Source: Lachnospiraceae bacterium (lineage in GTDB: Bacteria; Bacillota; Clostridia; Lachnospirales; Lachnospiraceae). Taken from it: a stretch of 64,000 nucleotides of DNA. This document shows, in pieces, positions 51,829-59,446 of this stretch. How positions within the stretch are numbered: the first letter of the stretch is position 1; every line of letters begins with the position of its first letter. The notes below the pieces were generated by a model. The model made no database searches and was not told the DNA's origin. It worked only from the letters and a program-made list of their open reading frames with translations. The position numbers were made by a program, and so were the translations under genes. The stretch spans positions 179,148 to 243,147 of the forward strand of contig CAJTHM010000006.1 of NCBI GenBank assembly GCA_910576125.1, written 5' to 3'.

Positions 51829-52372
51829 ATCCTTTCTTGTTACAATTTGTTTTTTTATCAGCCCCTACTCGTAAATAGGGAACTGTTTTTGTTAAGACCG
51901 TAGGCTTTTTATACACTTGCCCATTGTGTTCTGATTTGGTATTTTTCGCTTTTCCGTGCGTTTAATAGTTCCATTTTTTCCACTAAAAAAAACAACTATA
52001 TTCTTGCCAGTTGTTTAAAAATTGTTATATCCTATACTGTTTTTAATCTATACTTTTAAAGATGTGTTTAACATCAATTCCTATACTTACAAGTTTTTTC
52101 TTATTACTCAAAAACTTCCCAAAAAAAGAGCGAACACTTTAGAAAACACTAGGTTTTATTTTTACTTTAGAATGATTGTTATAATCATATCAATAAACTT
52201 TATATCTTAATTTTATAAAATAAATTTTCAAAAATCAAGGTATCAGCGTTTAGTTAGACAAAAACTACGTTTTTATCTATCTAACCCGATACCTGTTATA
52301 AGTTTTCCAGTCAAAAAAGAATAAAAAAAATAGCACATATGCCAGTGATAACATATGTGCTTTTTTATCTAT
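51829..52372. other. AT-rich noncoding stretch with rep terminator
   Basis: No supported gene in about 540 bases. A long imperfect palindrome spans 52240-52292 (AGGTATC...GATACCT). A hairpin at 52332-52361 (AGCACATATG / CATATGTGCT) with T-runs on both strands ends the rep transcript and anything arriving from the other side. Confidence 0.55.
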
Positions 52373-54083
52373 TTAATCAAAGAAATCATCTTCGCTATTT
52401 CCAAAAATTTTGTCAAAATCATCTTCTTTTTCTATTCCAAAATCATCAAACCAATCTAATAAATCTTTACCTTGCAGAACACTTTTTTTCTTTTCTTCTT
52501 CAAGTGCTTTTTTCTTTTCGGCTTCTTCTTTTCTATTTTTTTCAGCAACAAATTTTTCATATATTTCTTTTCTTTTTTCGGGAGAATCATATTCAAGAGG
52601 AATAAAACATTCATCAAATTCTATGTTAAAAGATTCGCCTTTTCCAGTATAAGCAATTACCCAGTCATCTAATCCTATTTTTTTGATTTCTTTTTTTGGC
52701 TCTTCTTTTTGTGGTTCTTCTGTTATTTCTTCGCCATAGTCTTTAAACATTTCTTCTAATTCTTCATCACTTTGCGTTGGTTCGCTTTTAATAATTTCTT
52801 GAACCAATTCAGCAAAACCATTCAACAATTTATTTTCAAGAAAGCGGGATTTTTCTTCATTATTGCCAAACGCTTTTCTAATCTTTCCAAAGTTTCCACG
52901 CATTTTTTTCCAAACCTTATATTCAGTTGCGTCAGCACTTTTATTTATAAAATATTGATTAACATATATTGTAATTGTATCTTCTTCAAGTTCAAAAATA
53001 ATAGGGAATCTTCTATAACTTTGTGCCTTGTCTTCGGCTTGATGTTCAATGCCTTTTTTGTCTTTATAATGCCCAGCAAGCCCATTAAGGAATGTTTCAT
53101 AGCCTTGAACACTATTGACTATATTAACAGTATTTACAAGCTTTACAGAGCTAAATTTAACGTTTACTTTTGAATTGTGTGGGTGGCTATCAAACACTTT
53201 GAAAAGATTTTCACGCCCTTTGAATGTATCAAGCAATGTATATGCTCTATAATCAGATAAGATATTAACAGGTTGTGCGTCATATCCTTCATAGCTTACA
53301 TTATCACAGCCTAACTCAAAGAATAAATCTTCATCACTTGTTATGTAAGGATAAAGGCATCTAGCAATAGCACGACTTGCCGTGTCTTTGCCAACACCGC
53401 CACCACCACATATATATATATTTATACGATTTTTAGGAACTTCCATATGGTCAGCTATATAGGTTAATCTATGTTTTTTAAGCTTATCTATATTTTCCAT
53501 ATATAGCAGTTTGTTTTCTTCCTTACATTCTTTTAATGTTTTACCATCATAGAAAACATCCCATTCCATCCTTTTTTTAGGACTTAAATCACCGCCATAT
53601 TTTGCCCTGTTTTCTTCTCTTTCATTGAGTTCTTTTCGCCAGTCAAAATTAGAATGGACTTCTTCATCAGAATAAAGCGTTTTACCTTTTTCTTGTTCCT
53701 TTTCGCTACTATGTGGCAGATATTCAACGCAGTCTAAAAATGCACCTTTACCTTTAGCCACTTCGACTAAAAATTCGGGCACGCCGAACCATTTAGCAAC
53801 AACAGGTAATTCAACAGAGCCAGGGCAATCTATAACAGCGTGCCAATGCTTTCCTTTTAATTCCCCTGCTTTTCCTTTTCCACTTGCCTCTTCTTCAAGT
53901 GAAAAATAATCTCTATTGTGTTCTATCCAAGCATATCTTTTTATTGTTTTGTGTGATAAAGCACTCTCTATATTATTTTCATTAAAATTATAACTTTCCC
54001 CAGTTTCGGGATTCTTTTCATATTGAGTTATCTTGTAAACTCTTGCTTTTATAACTGTTTTTTCATTTTCAGTGATTAGCCAT
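52373..54083 (-). CDS. plasmid replication initiator: HUH nuclease plus SF3-like helicase
   Basis: About 569 residues if one frameshift near the start is bridged. N-terminal rolling-circle nuclease: motif 2 KGKHWHAVIDC (H-x-H) and motif 3 CVEYLPHSSEKEQ (candidate Tyr). Middle: P-loop helicase with Walker A CGGGGVGKDTASRAIA and downstream NILSDYRAYTLL. An acidic, Lys-rich tail follows. Start problem: AAAGGAGTA-ATG at 54083 reads ATG GCT AAT CAC TGA; removing one A gives MAITENEKTVIKARVYKITQ. The true frame is open from 54082 but has no ATG, GTG or TTG before 53782. So it is frameshifted or uses a rare start such as ATC (54076). Confidence 0.8.
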
Positions 54084-54203
54084 TACTCCTTTCTTTTGCT
54101 TAATTTTTGTAATAATTTTTATCATTTTTCATTCTTCCTTTCATTTTTTATTAAGCATAAAGGAGCATTAAAACTTTTATATAAAGTCGATAGAGTTCAT
54201 CTA

Positions 54204-54330
54204 TTGACAATTTTTTATTTTTATAATAACATAAATATATAGAAATTGAGCGTATACAAAAACGCCAATTATATATCTTACAATGTTTTAAATGCCCTCG
54301 AACCGTTTGCCTAACGGTTCTTTTTTTTAT
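54204..54330 (+). ncRNA. candidate antisense RNA of rep
   Basis: On the strand opposite rep, inside its leader, TTGACA (54204-54209), 17 bases, TAACAT (54227-54232) form a promoter. About 70 bases later GAACCGTT-TGCC-TAACGGTTC and eight Ts form a terminator (about 54299-54328). A ~90-nt RNA complementary to the rep leader would result, the usual arrangement of countertranscribed RNAs limiting plasmid copy number. This is inferred from layout; no ORF on this strand is convincing. Confidence 0.5.
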
Positions 54331-54579
54331 GCCTAAAATAATTTTATAACACAATTTTCTTTTTGGCAAGATATGCTAATTTTGTGTTTAGAAATTAATA
54401 AGTTAATTGTTCTAGTTCTAGCGAACTAGAACCTTTTTTATTGCTCTTTTTTACGCTCGAAATGCTACCGCATTTCTACGACTTCGCTTGCAACGTATTC
54501 AGAAAAGCATAGCTTTTCTTCATCCGTTTACGCTCATATGTTAATTCCGCAACAGCAAAAACTGCTTATGCTACATAAC

Positions 54580-54803
54580 ATAAAGTTTATAAAAATTTAA
54601 TAAAGTTTATAAAAAGTTTATAAGTTTCCGCAGTTTCCGCAGTTGCTCCATGCAGAGCGACGCAAGTTCTAGTCGCTCTGCACGCTATGTAGGCAATACC
54701 GAAAAAGCCCGAAAAATCAAGGTTTTTCAAACATTAGTTTATAAATATTTTATAAAGTTTATAAAAAGTTTATATTCTTCCGCAGTTTCCGCAGTTTCCG
54801 CAG
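54580..54803. other. candidate replication origin with iterons
   Basis: Two clusters of the 9-mer TTTCCGCAG: two abutting copies at 54625-54642 and three at 54778-54803 (the first lacks one T). AT-rich TAAAGTTTATAAA words surround them (54582, 54600, 54751). Between the clusters is a perfect 10-bp stem GCAGAGCGAC / GTCGCTCTGC (54652-54681). Iterons, an AT-rich block and a hairpin between rep and the integrase fit an origin. A separate hairpin with T-run lies at 54409-54440. Confidence 0.6.
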
Positions 54804-54858
54804 TAGGTTTTGCAGAATACAAAAAGCACTCAAAAGAGTGCTTTTTTTTGGCTAATAA

Positions 54859-56067
54859 TTATAAATCTTGTAAGGCTGATAAAATCATCACTTCATCACT
54901 TTCGAACATATGCGAATAACGCTTTAAAATAGTATTTTGATTATCACCACTCACCTTTTCAATTACCGTTAGCGGTATGTTTTTCTTAATCAAATTTGAT
55001 ATAAAAGTATGTCTGAATGAATGACAAGAACAGGATTCTATATCAATTTTTTCACATACATTTGAGATTGTTTTGTTGTATGTATCATAGCCATAATTGA
55101 ATATTTTATCTTCCATATTTCCGCCATTTTGTTTATGCTCTTCTTTCATTCTCATATAAAGCCGTTCAACAGCAGGAGAGAGGGGAACAGTTCTTTTTTT
55201 ATAGTTCTTTGTATCTTTTAACAACTTTTCTCTGCTCACATATGCTTTATCTATTACAACACGCATACCTTGTAAATGTTGGCTGTTTACGCTTTCACTT
55301 GTAGGGGCTATTCTTAAAGGTTCAGTTCCTTTTTTATAGTAACTAAATTCTTCAAAATCACGGAACCTCAAGGCCAATGCTTCACCTATACGAATACCTG
55401 TATAAAACAACAAATTAAACATAAATCTATACTTTTTATTGCTGTCTTTCCCCTTACGAATACACTTATTATTTTTCAAATAATTGTCTATTAAATCAAA
55501 TTCTTCCTTTGTTATTATTCTATAATCTTCTTTTCTTTTTGTTTTCATATTGTCTGTATACAATAGAAAATTTTCTGTAATAAGTTTCTTCTTAAAAGCG
55601 TGATTGATAATTTTCCTAAATGTTGTATTAAGGCTGAAAAGAGTTTCTTCTGAAAAGCCACTAGCACGAATATCAGCACAAAATTTAAAATAAACATCTT
55701 CATCAATGTCTTTTAATTTTGTATTGCTAGGAATGAATTTATATATCATTTCCATAAAATTATTTGTATTCTTGATAGTGACTGGACTAAAATTTTGACC
55801 TAGGGCTTTTATATTCCACAATTCAAGCGCACCCGATAAAGTTATATCTTTATCATCAACTTTTACACCACTTGTCTGTAATTTAGCAAGTTCGGCTTTT
55901 GCTTCTGTAATTGTGTTTAAGTTGTAAACCCACTTTGCTTTATATACGTTTTTACCGCTTTTAATATCATACTCTTTATAGTTATACTTTACATCATATT
56001 TCTTCGTGTTCTCATTGTAGTATATGCTTTTGTATTTTGTCTTTGTCCGTTTTACCTTGTCAGCCAT
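54859..56067 (-). CDS. tyrosine-type integrase
   Basis: A 402-residue phage-type integrase: an N-terminal arm-binding domain (KTKYKSIYYNENTKKYDVKYNYK), a SAM-like core-binding domain (about 95-180), and a catalytic domain with Arg in LFYTGIRIGEALALRF, H-x-x-R in SCHSFRHTFISNLI, and Tyr nucleophile in NTILKRYSHMF. It is full length and intact. It is at the right end of the element next to TATACGAA repeats, the expected arm sites. It integrates and, with a partner, excises the plasmid. Confidence 0.92.
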   Translation of the reverse strand: MADKVKRTKTKYKSIYYNENTKKYDVKYNYKEYDIKSGKNVYKAKWVYNLNTITEAKAELAKLQTSGVKVDDKDITLSGALELWNIKALGQNFSPVTIKNTNNFMEMIYKFIPSNTKLKDIDEDVYFKFCADIRASGFSEETLFSLNTTFRKIINHAFKKKLITENFLLYTDNMKTKRKEDYRIITKEEFDLIDNYLKNNKCIRKGKDSNKKYRFMFNLLFYTGIRIGEALALRFRDFEEFSYYKKGTEPLRIAPTSESVNSQHLQGMRVVIDKAYVSREKLLKDTKNYKKRTVPLSPAVERLYMRMKEEHKQNGGNMEDKIFNYGYDTYNKTISNVCEKIDIESCSCHSFRHTFISNLIKKNIPLTVIEKVSGDNQNTILKRYSHMFESDEVMILSALQDL

Positions 56068-56128
56068 ATTTTAAAGCCCCCTTATCTGTATTTGATAGGG
56101 CTATTATAGCACATATAGGGGGAAAATG

Positions 56129-56170
56129 ATATACGAAATTTATACGAATATAACCGATTTTATACGAAAA
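56129..56170. repeat. right-end integrase arm-type repeats
   Basis: Three TATACGAA words (56131-, 56141- and 56161-based) in direct orientation; the middle one is within ATTTATACGAAT, identical to the left-end copy. They lie between the integrase start and the reopened array gene. Confidence 0.55.
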
Positions 56171-56217
56171 ATAGACCTTTTAAGAGGCCAGAACCCTTGA
56201 ATTTACTGGGTTTTTAA

Positions 56218-57207
56218 GTTCTATGCTTACATGTTACTGAAAACAAGGAGCATGAAAAGACTGATGCCGTCAGGGAAGCATATGGGAACCTCCACGGGGC
56301 ATACAGTCAGAAAGATGAAAACTGGCGGGAATATCTTGATCAATATAATGCCGTCTTAAAGGAGACGGAGCAGAATTATATAAAAGAGCTGGAGCGGCTC
56401 CACCAGAAACAGTTTGACAGCCTGCCGGAAGAAAAGAAGTATAAGGGCGGGCGCACCGTGGATGAACTGCTGCAGGACATGGCAGATGGGAAGGACTTAA
56501 ACGATGCGGAACTGGAGTATGTGAAGATTTTTGCCAACCTGAAAGACATGGAAAAGGCGCAGAATAAAGCGGAGCTGAAAAACAGCTTTTCAGATGATTT
56601 CGTAAAGGATCTGGAAAGCATGGGCATTTCCCGTGATGACATAGAAGGGATGCAGGTACGGATCGGGAGCAATGGGGATGTGGCCGTGGACGGGATAGAG
56701 GACGAGGGCGTCCGGGAACAGGTGCAGAAGCTGATAGATGAAAAGTACGGTGACCGGATGTACCAGTATTACATAGGGATTGCGGACAGCGTGGGAGACC
56801 TGTCCTCCAATACATACCGGTATGCCACGGACATACAGGAAGTCCGGCGCTACCTGAAAGGGGTTACGGGGGAGGACATTTCCTTAGAAAATCTTTATCT
56901 GACGCCAGACGGGAAGATTGGAGGGCTGCCGGACAAGGCGGCTGATCTGATCAATAAGACAAAGGACAATGCCAAGATAGAACGGATGAAGGATGCGCTG
57001 GTGGATATCATAGGGAAGATCAGGATAAGCGGAGACTTGGGAATTCCCGATTTCACTTCACAGTTCCAGTTCAAGGATGGGGCGTTCTCCGTGGCGGACA
57101 GCGGTTTTGCGGTGGATATGGGCGCACTGGATGGCCGGTTTACACCAAAGTCCTCCGGCAATATGTATTCCGATATGTATAAATATCAGTTCAAGAAGGT
57201 TTTATAA
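56218..57207 (+). pseudogene. 5'-truncated array gene at the plasmid right edge
   Basis: An open frame from 56218 with no start reads TENKEHEKTDAVREAYGNLH and on through 330 codons. It is helical, then has strand segments (MQVRIGSNGDVAVDGIEDEG, LYLTPDGKIGGLPDKAADLI) resembling the G-x-V/I strand pairs of array proteins, and ends DMYKYQFKKVL. The upstream part was removed when the plasmid integrated or by later deletion. No matching N-terminal half is seen at the left plasmid edge. A GTG at 56458 or ATG at 56254 might restart translation. Confidence 0.65.
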
Positions 57208-57220
57208 GACCCACGGCTGC

Positions 57221-57296
57221 ATATCCCGAATAAGCCGCAGCTTGATAAGGCAGGGCAGGTTTTCACGGCGTTCCGTGGAATCGGGGAGCAGGGAGA
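57221..57296 (+). repeat. spacer module E2, copy 5
   Basis: ATATCCCGAATAAGCCGCAG at the left and ATCGGGGAGCAGGG at the right. The inner hairpin is CACGG-CGTT-CCGTG, where other copies have CCGG-CGTT-CCGG, a compensated change that keeps the loop. It is followed directly by E1 copy 7. Confidence 0.65.
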
Positions 57297-57302
57297 GGGA
57301 AT

Positions 57303-57354
57303 CTGCTTGGATTTATTACAAGGGAATAAGGGCGGCTCTGACCAACAGATGAGC
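57303..57354 (+). repeat. spacer module E1, copy 7 (diverged)
   Basis: CTTGGATTTATTACAAGGGA, then GGCGGCTCTGACCAACAGATG. Here E2 and E1 are adjacent, showing the order stop - E2 - E1 - start in one place. It lies 33 bases before the next ATG. Confidence 0.55.
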
Positions 57355-57387
57355 CACAGATAGGAAAAGGGATTGTGAGGTGGGCTC

Positions 57388-58056
57388 ATGGGAATTTCGG
57401 TTTCAAGTACACTAAATTCGGCCAATACGAAACACAGTATTTCACTGAGCAGCAGAGGGCCTGACTGGTCTTTGATCCCAAGCGCTGGGAAAAGCAATAA
57501 ATCAAAGGCCGAGTTTGCTGATGAGATCAAGGAACTGGCACGGAGAGCTGCGGAGACTACGAGCAAGAAAGAACTGGAGTATATCCACAGCCAGAGGGCG
57601 AGGTTATGTGCGGAATACATATCTGACGTATCGCCCGACAGGAGAGCGTTGTACCGGCAGGCTGAAAATTCGCTGAAGAGACAGAACGGCAATCCGAAAT
57701 GCCACGGGAGCGGGGAACTGACGCTGCTTGACTTCCTGGAGGCGGCAGACGGGAGGGCGGAGAACCTTGCCGAAAAGAAGTTTGCGCTGGCAGGGGGCGG
57801 AACGCTGACCTGCCCGATCCTGACAAGCGGGGGATATGGCGCGGATATTGACTATCAGGGTACAAAGGTGCTGACATATCTCGGTTCGGGATATGGGTGG
57901 GCTTGTGAGAGGACTCCGGCTGAACGGGAAAAGGAAAGGGAGTTTTATGGGATTTATTTTGATGAGTACCGCTCCCTAAAGAATGGTCAAGGGGAGGAAC
58001 TTGAAGCACTGCCGGATTATTTGGATGAGAAGCCGTCTTTTGACAGGAAAGCATAA
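57388..58056 (+). CDS. array protein of unrecognised family (MGISVSSTLNS)
   Basis: A 222-residue protein. Start MGISVSSTLNSANTKHSISL, then helices rich in charged residues (ADEIKELARRAAETTSKKELEYIHSQRARLCAEYI), GSGELTLLDFLEAADGRAEN, and a Gly-rich strand region (GGGTLTCPILTSGGYGADID). No signal peptide or known motif. It is placed behind E1 and before an E2 module, so it is the last array gene on this side of the plasmid. GTGAGGTGG precedes the ATG. Confidence 0.65.
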   Translation: MGISVSSTLNSANTKHSISLSSRGPDWSLIPSAGKSNKSKAEFADEIKELARRAAETTSKKELEYIHSQRARLCAEYISDVSPDRRALYRQAENSLKRQNGNPKCHGSGELTLLDFLEAADGRAENLAEKKFALAGGGTLTCPILTSGGYGADIDYQGTKVLTYLGSGYGWACERTPAEREKEREFYGIYFDEYRSLKNGQGEELEALPDYLDEKPSFDRKA

Positions 58057-58103
58057 ACAGGGGTATCTGAATAATCGACTGGATTTCTAAAACCTCGTGA
58101 ACG

Positions 58104-58173
58104 TATATCCCCGATAGGCCACAGCCTGACAAGGCAGGGCGGGCATCCCCGGTGTTCCGGCAGATTGGGGAAT
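58104..58173 (+). repeat. spacer module E2, copy 6
   Basis: TATATCCCCGATAGGCCACA at the left and ATTGGGGAATTGTA at the right form an imperfect palindrome. Inner CCGG-TGTT-CCGG hairpin. It is downstream of the last array gene; no E1 follows. The next 140 bases are AT-rich without a gene. Confidence 0.65.
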
Positions 58174-58319
58174 TGTAATTTAATTTGTCCCAGTTCGCTT
58201 TATTGTGTCCGATAAAATGCGTGTATAAATATACAATTTTGTGTATGGTTTATGTGCCTTAAAATGTGCAGTTAAGTAATGTATGATATAAATAACTTTA
58301 ATAGGGAGTGGTTATATTT

Positions 58320-58706
58320 ATGAAAAAATTAGTTGCATTAGTTTTAACCTTAGTATGTGCATTAGGTTTGGTTGGTTGCGGAGCAACTCTAAAAAATAAA
58401 GAAGAAGTGGTTTCTGGGGATTTGCCACCGATACTTATTATGAGAGAACAACATTTTATTGCATATGATATGCCAATATCTGAACTTCCGGATGATTTGG
58501 AGTGCATGGGAGAAATAACAGAGGAAGAGGCAAACGGCACAGGTTTGCAGGGCTGCAAATATTATGCAAATAAATACCTAAGTTCCTTTGATGAGTTTTA
58601 TGTATATCAAGAATGCGGAACACCTGTTGATAAGAACACGGTTGATAGTACAAAACGTCAGTGGGCTTATGTAAAATGGGTTCGTGAAGGATTGGAAAGA
58701 GAGTGA
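58320..58706 (+). CDS. small secreted lipoprotein
   Basis: A 128-residue lipoprotein: type II signal peptide MKKLVALVLTLVCALGLVGC with lipobox LVGC, so mature protein is lipid-anchored at Cys20. The rest is a small domain of unknown family with conserved-looking CKYYANKYLSSFDEFYVYQECG. AT-rich, with a GGGAG site. It overlaps the next ORF as GTGA. Confidence 0.75.
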   Translation: MKKLVALVLTLVCALGLVGCGATLKNKEEVVSGDLPPILIMREQHFIAYDMPISELPDDLECMGEITEEEANGTGLQGCKYYANKYLSSFDEFYVYQECGTPVDKNTVDSTKRQWAYVKWVREGLERE

Positions 58707-58885
58707 AGTGCAAATATTCCTTCGTGTCACTGATTCCAGTCAGAAAGGTTTATGAGGATGGCGGGACGCAGATCTATACATCCCTGACTTATAAGGTCAT
58801 TGTGTGGAAGCAGATAGATGGAAAATCGGGGACGGAGTTTTACCTTTTTCCGAATAACTTCCGCCAGTTAGATTATTACGAATGA
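58703..58885 (+). CDS. 60-residue unknown protein
   Basis: The start GTG overlaps the lipoprotein stop (GTGA). The sequence SLIPVRKVYEDGGTQIYTSLTYKVIVWKQIDGKSGTEFYLFPNNF is strand-rich and looks genuine but may be a fragment of a larger element-encoded protein. No family is recognised. Composition is closer to the GC-richer flank than to the lipoprotein gene. Confidence 0.5.
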   Translation: MKCKYSFVSLIPVRKVYEDGGTQIYTSLTYKVIVWKQIDGKSGTEFYLFPNNFRQLDYYE

Positions 58886-58966
58886 GAAATAGCGGCAGTG
58901 CGGCATGTAAGGAGAGTCGTTTATTGGGAGATACCAATATGCGCCTCCGCATTTTTAGGAGAGGAG

Positions 58967-59131
58967 GTGGTCGTCATCCAGAAAATTAAATGCCCGAACC
59001 ATGAGTGCGGGAGGCGGATTTTTGATATCGGCATAACGCGGTTCAGGATCATAGTGGAACTGAAATGCCCGCACCGCGGCGAAGTGGTACGGGTGTACTG
59101 GAAACCAAAAGAGAAGAAAAAATATACATAG
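58967..59131 (+). CDS. zinc-ribbon (Com-like) small protein
   Basis: About 55 residues from the GTG at 58967 (the frame is open from 58898). KIKCPNHECGRRIFDIGITRFRIIVELKCPHRGEVVRVYW has two cysteine knuckles (C-x4-C and CPHRG, the second lacking its expected last Cys). This resembles the phage Mu Com-type zinc ribbon, an RNA-binding regulator, but with one ligand replaced. The start is uncertain. About 315 bases without a gene follow. Confidence 0.5.
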   Translation: MVVIQKIKCPNHECGRRIFDIGITRFRIIVELKCPHRGEVVRVYWKPKEKKKYT

Positions 59132-59402
59132 AAAAAAAGAACGGCGGGGGGATATCCTGCTGTTTTTGCTTTTACGGATTAAAGCGTTCCTTTTATGGGC
59201 ATACTTATGCTACCAATGGAAAAAAATGGAAATTCCATTGTACGCAAAACTGAATAAGTACCGAGCGAGTGGGACCGCATTGCGTCGAGTCACGAATGGC
59301 CGGAGTAAAGCTAGTGAGTTGTTTTAAGAGTGTATGTATAGTGATAGCTTTCCCTGGCCATTCTCTGCCATTTTTTCAAAGCCAGTCCCACGTCTATATT
59401 TT

Positions 59403-59446
59403 AAAGCGTTCCTAACTTTACGAAGCCGTAAAGGAAGGAACGCTTT
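59403..59446 (+). promoter_or_regulatory. 20-bp hairpin sequestering a ribosome-binding site
   Basis: Arms at 59403-59422 and 59427-59446 pair over 20 positions with two mismatches and a 4-base loop AAGC. The right arm contains the Shine-Dalgarno (GGAAGGAA) and ends one base before the ATG at 59447. Translation of the sigma-like gene would need the hairpin opened. The region 59132-59402 before it has no gene; it holds a second copy of TTAAAGCGTTCC (59178). Confidence 0.65.

Larger units (their letters stand above)
49813..56215. mobile_element. integrated AT-rich plasmid-like element, ~6.4 kb
   Basis: The limits are approximate. Left: composition changes near 49813. Right: the interrupted array gene reopens at 56218. 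Inside are a Rep gene, a candidate antisense RNA, an iteron-rich origin, a Cro-type regulator, two tyrosine recombinases and two unknown spans, all far more AT-rich than the flanks. Copies of ATTTATACGAAT lie near both ends. The two flanks do not belong to one gene, so integration was followed by rearrangement, or the attachment site differs from these limits. Confidence 0.75.

Noticed and set aside
54151..54369. 72-codon minus-strand ORF in the rep leader
   Set aside because: It runs through the candidate antisense RNA and its terminator hairpin, has no site and no motif.
44461..58173. E2 modules as protein-coding linkers
   Set aside because: Frames differ between copies and are interrupted by stops such as the TAA in GATAAGCC; pairing of the edges explains the conservation better.
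44461..58173. Integron attC sites
   Set aside because: No integron integrase or attI is present, and the modules lack the R'/L' core-site pattern; only a loose analogy remains.
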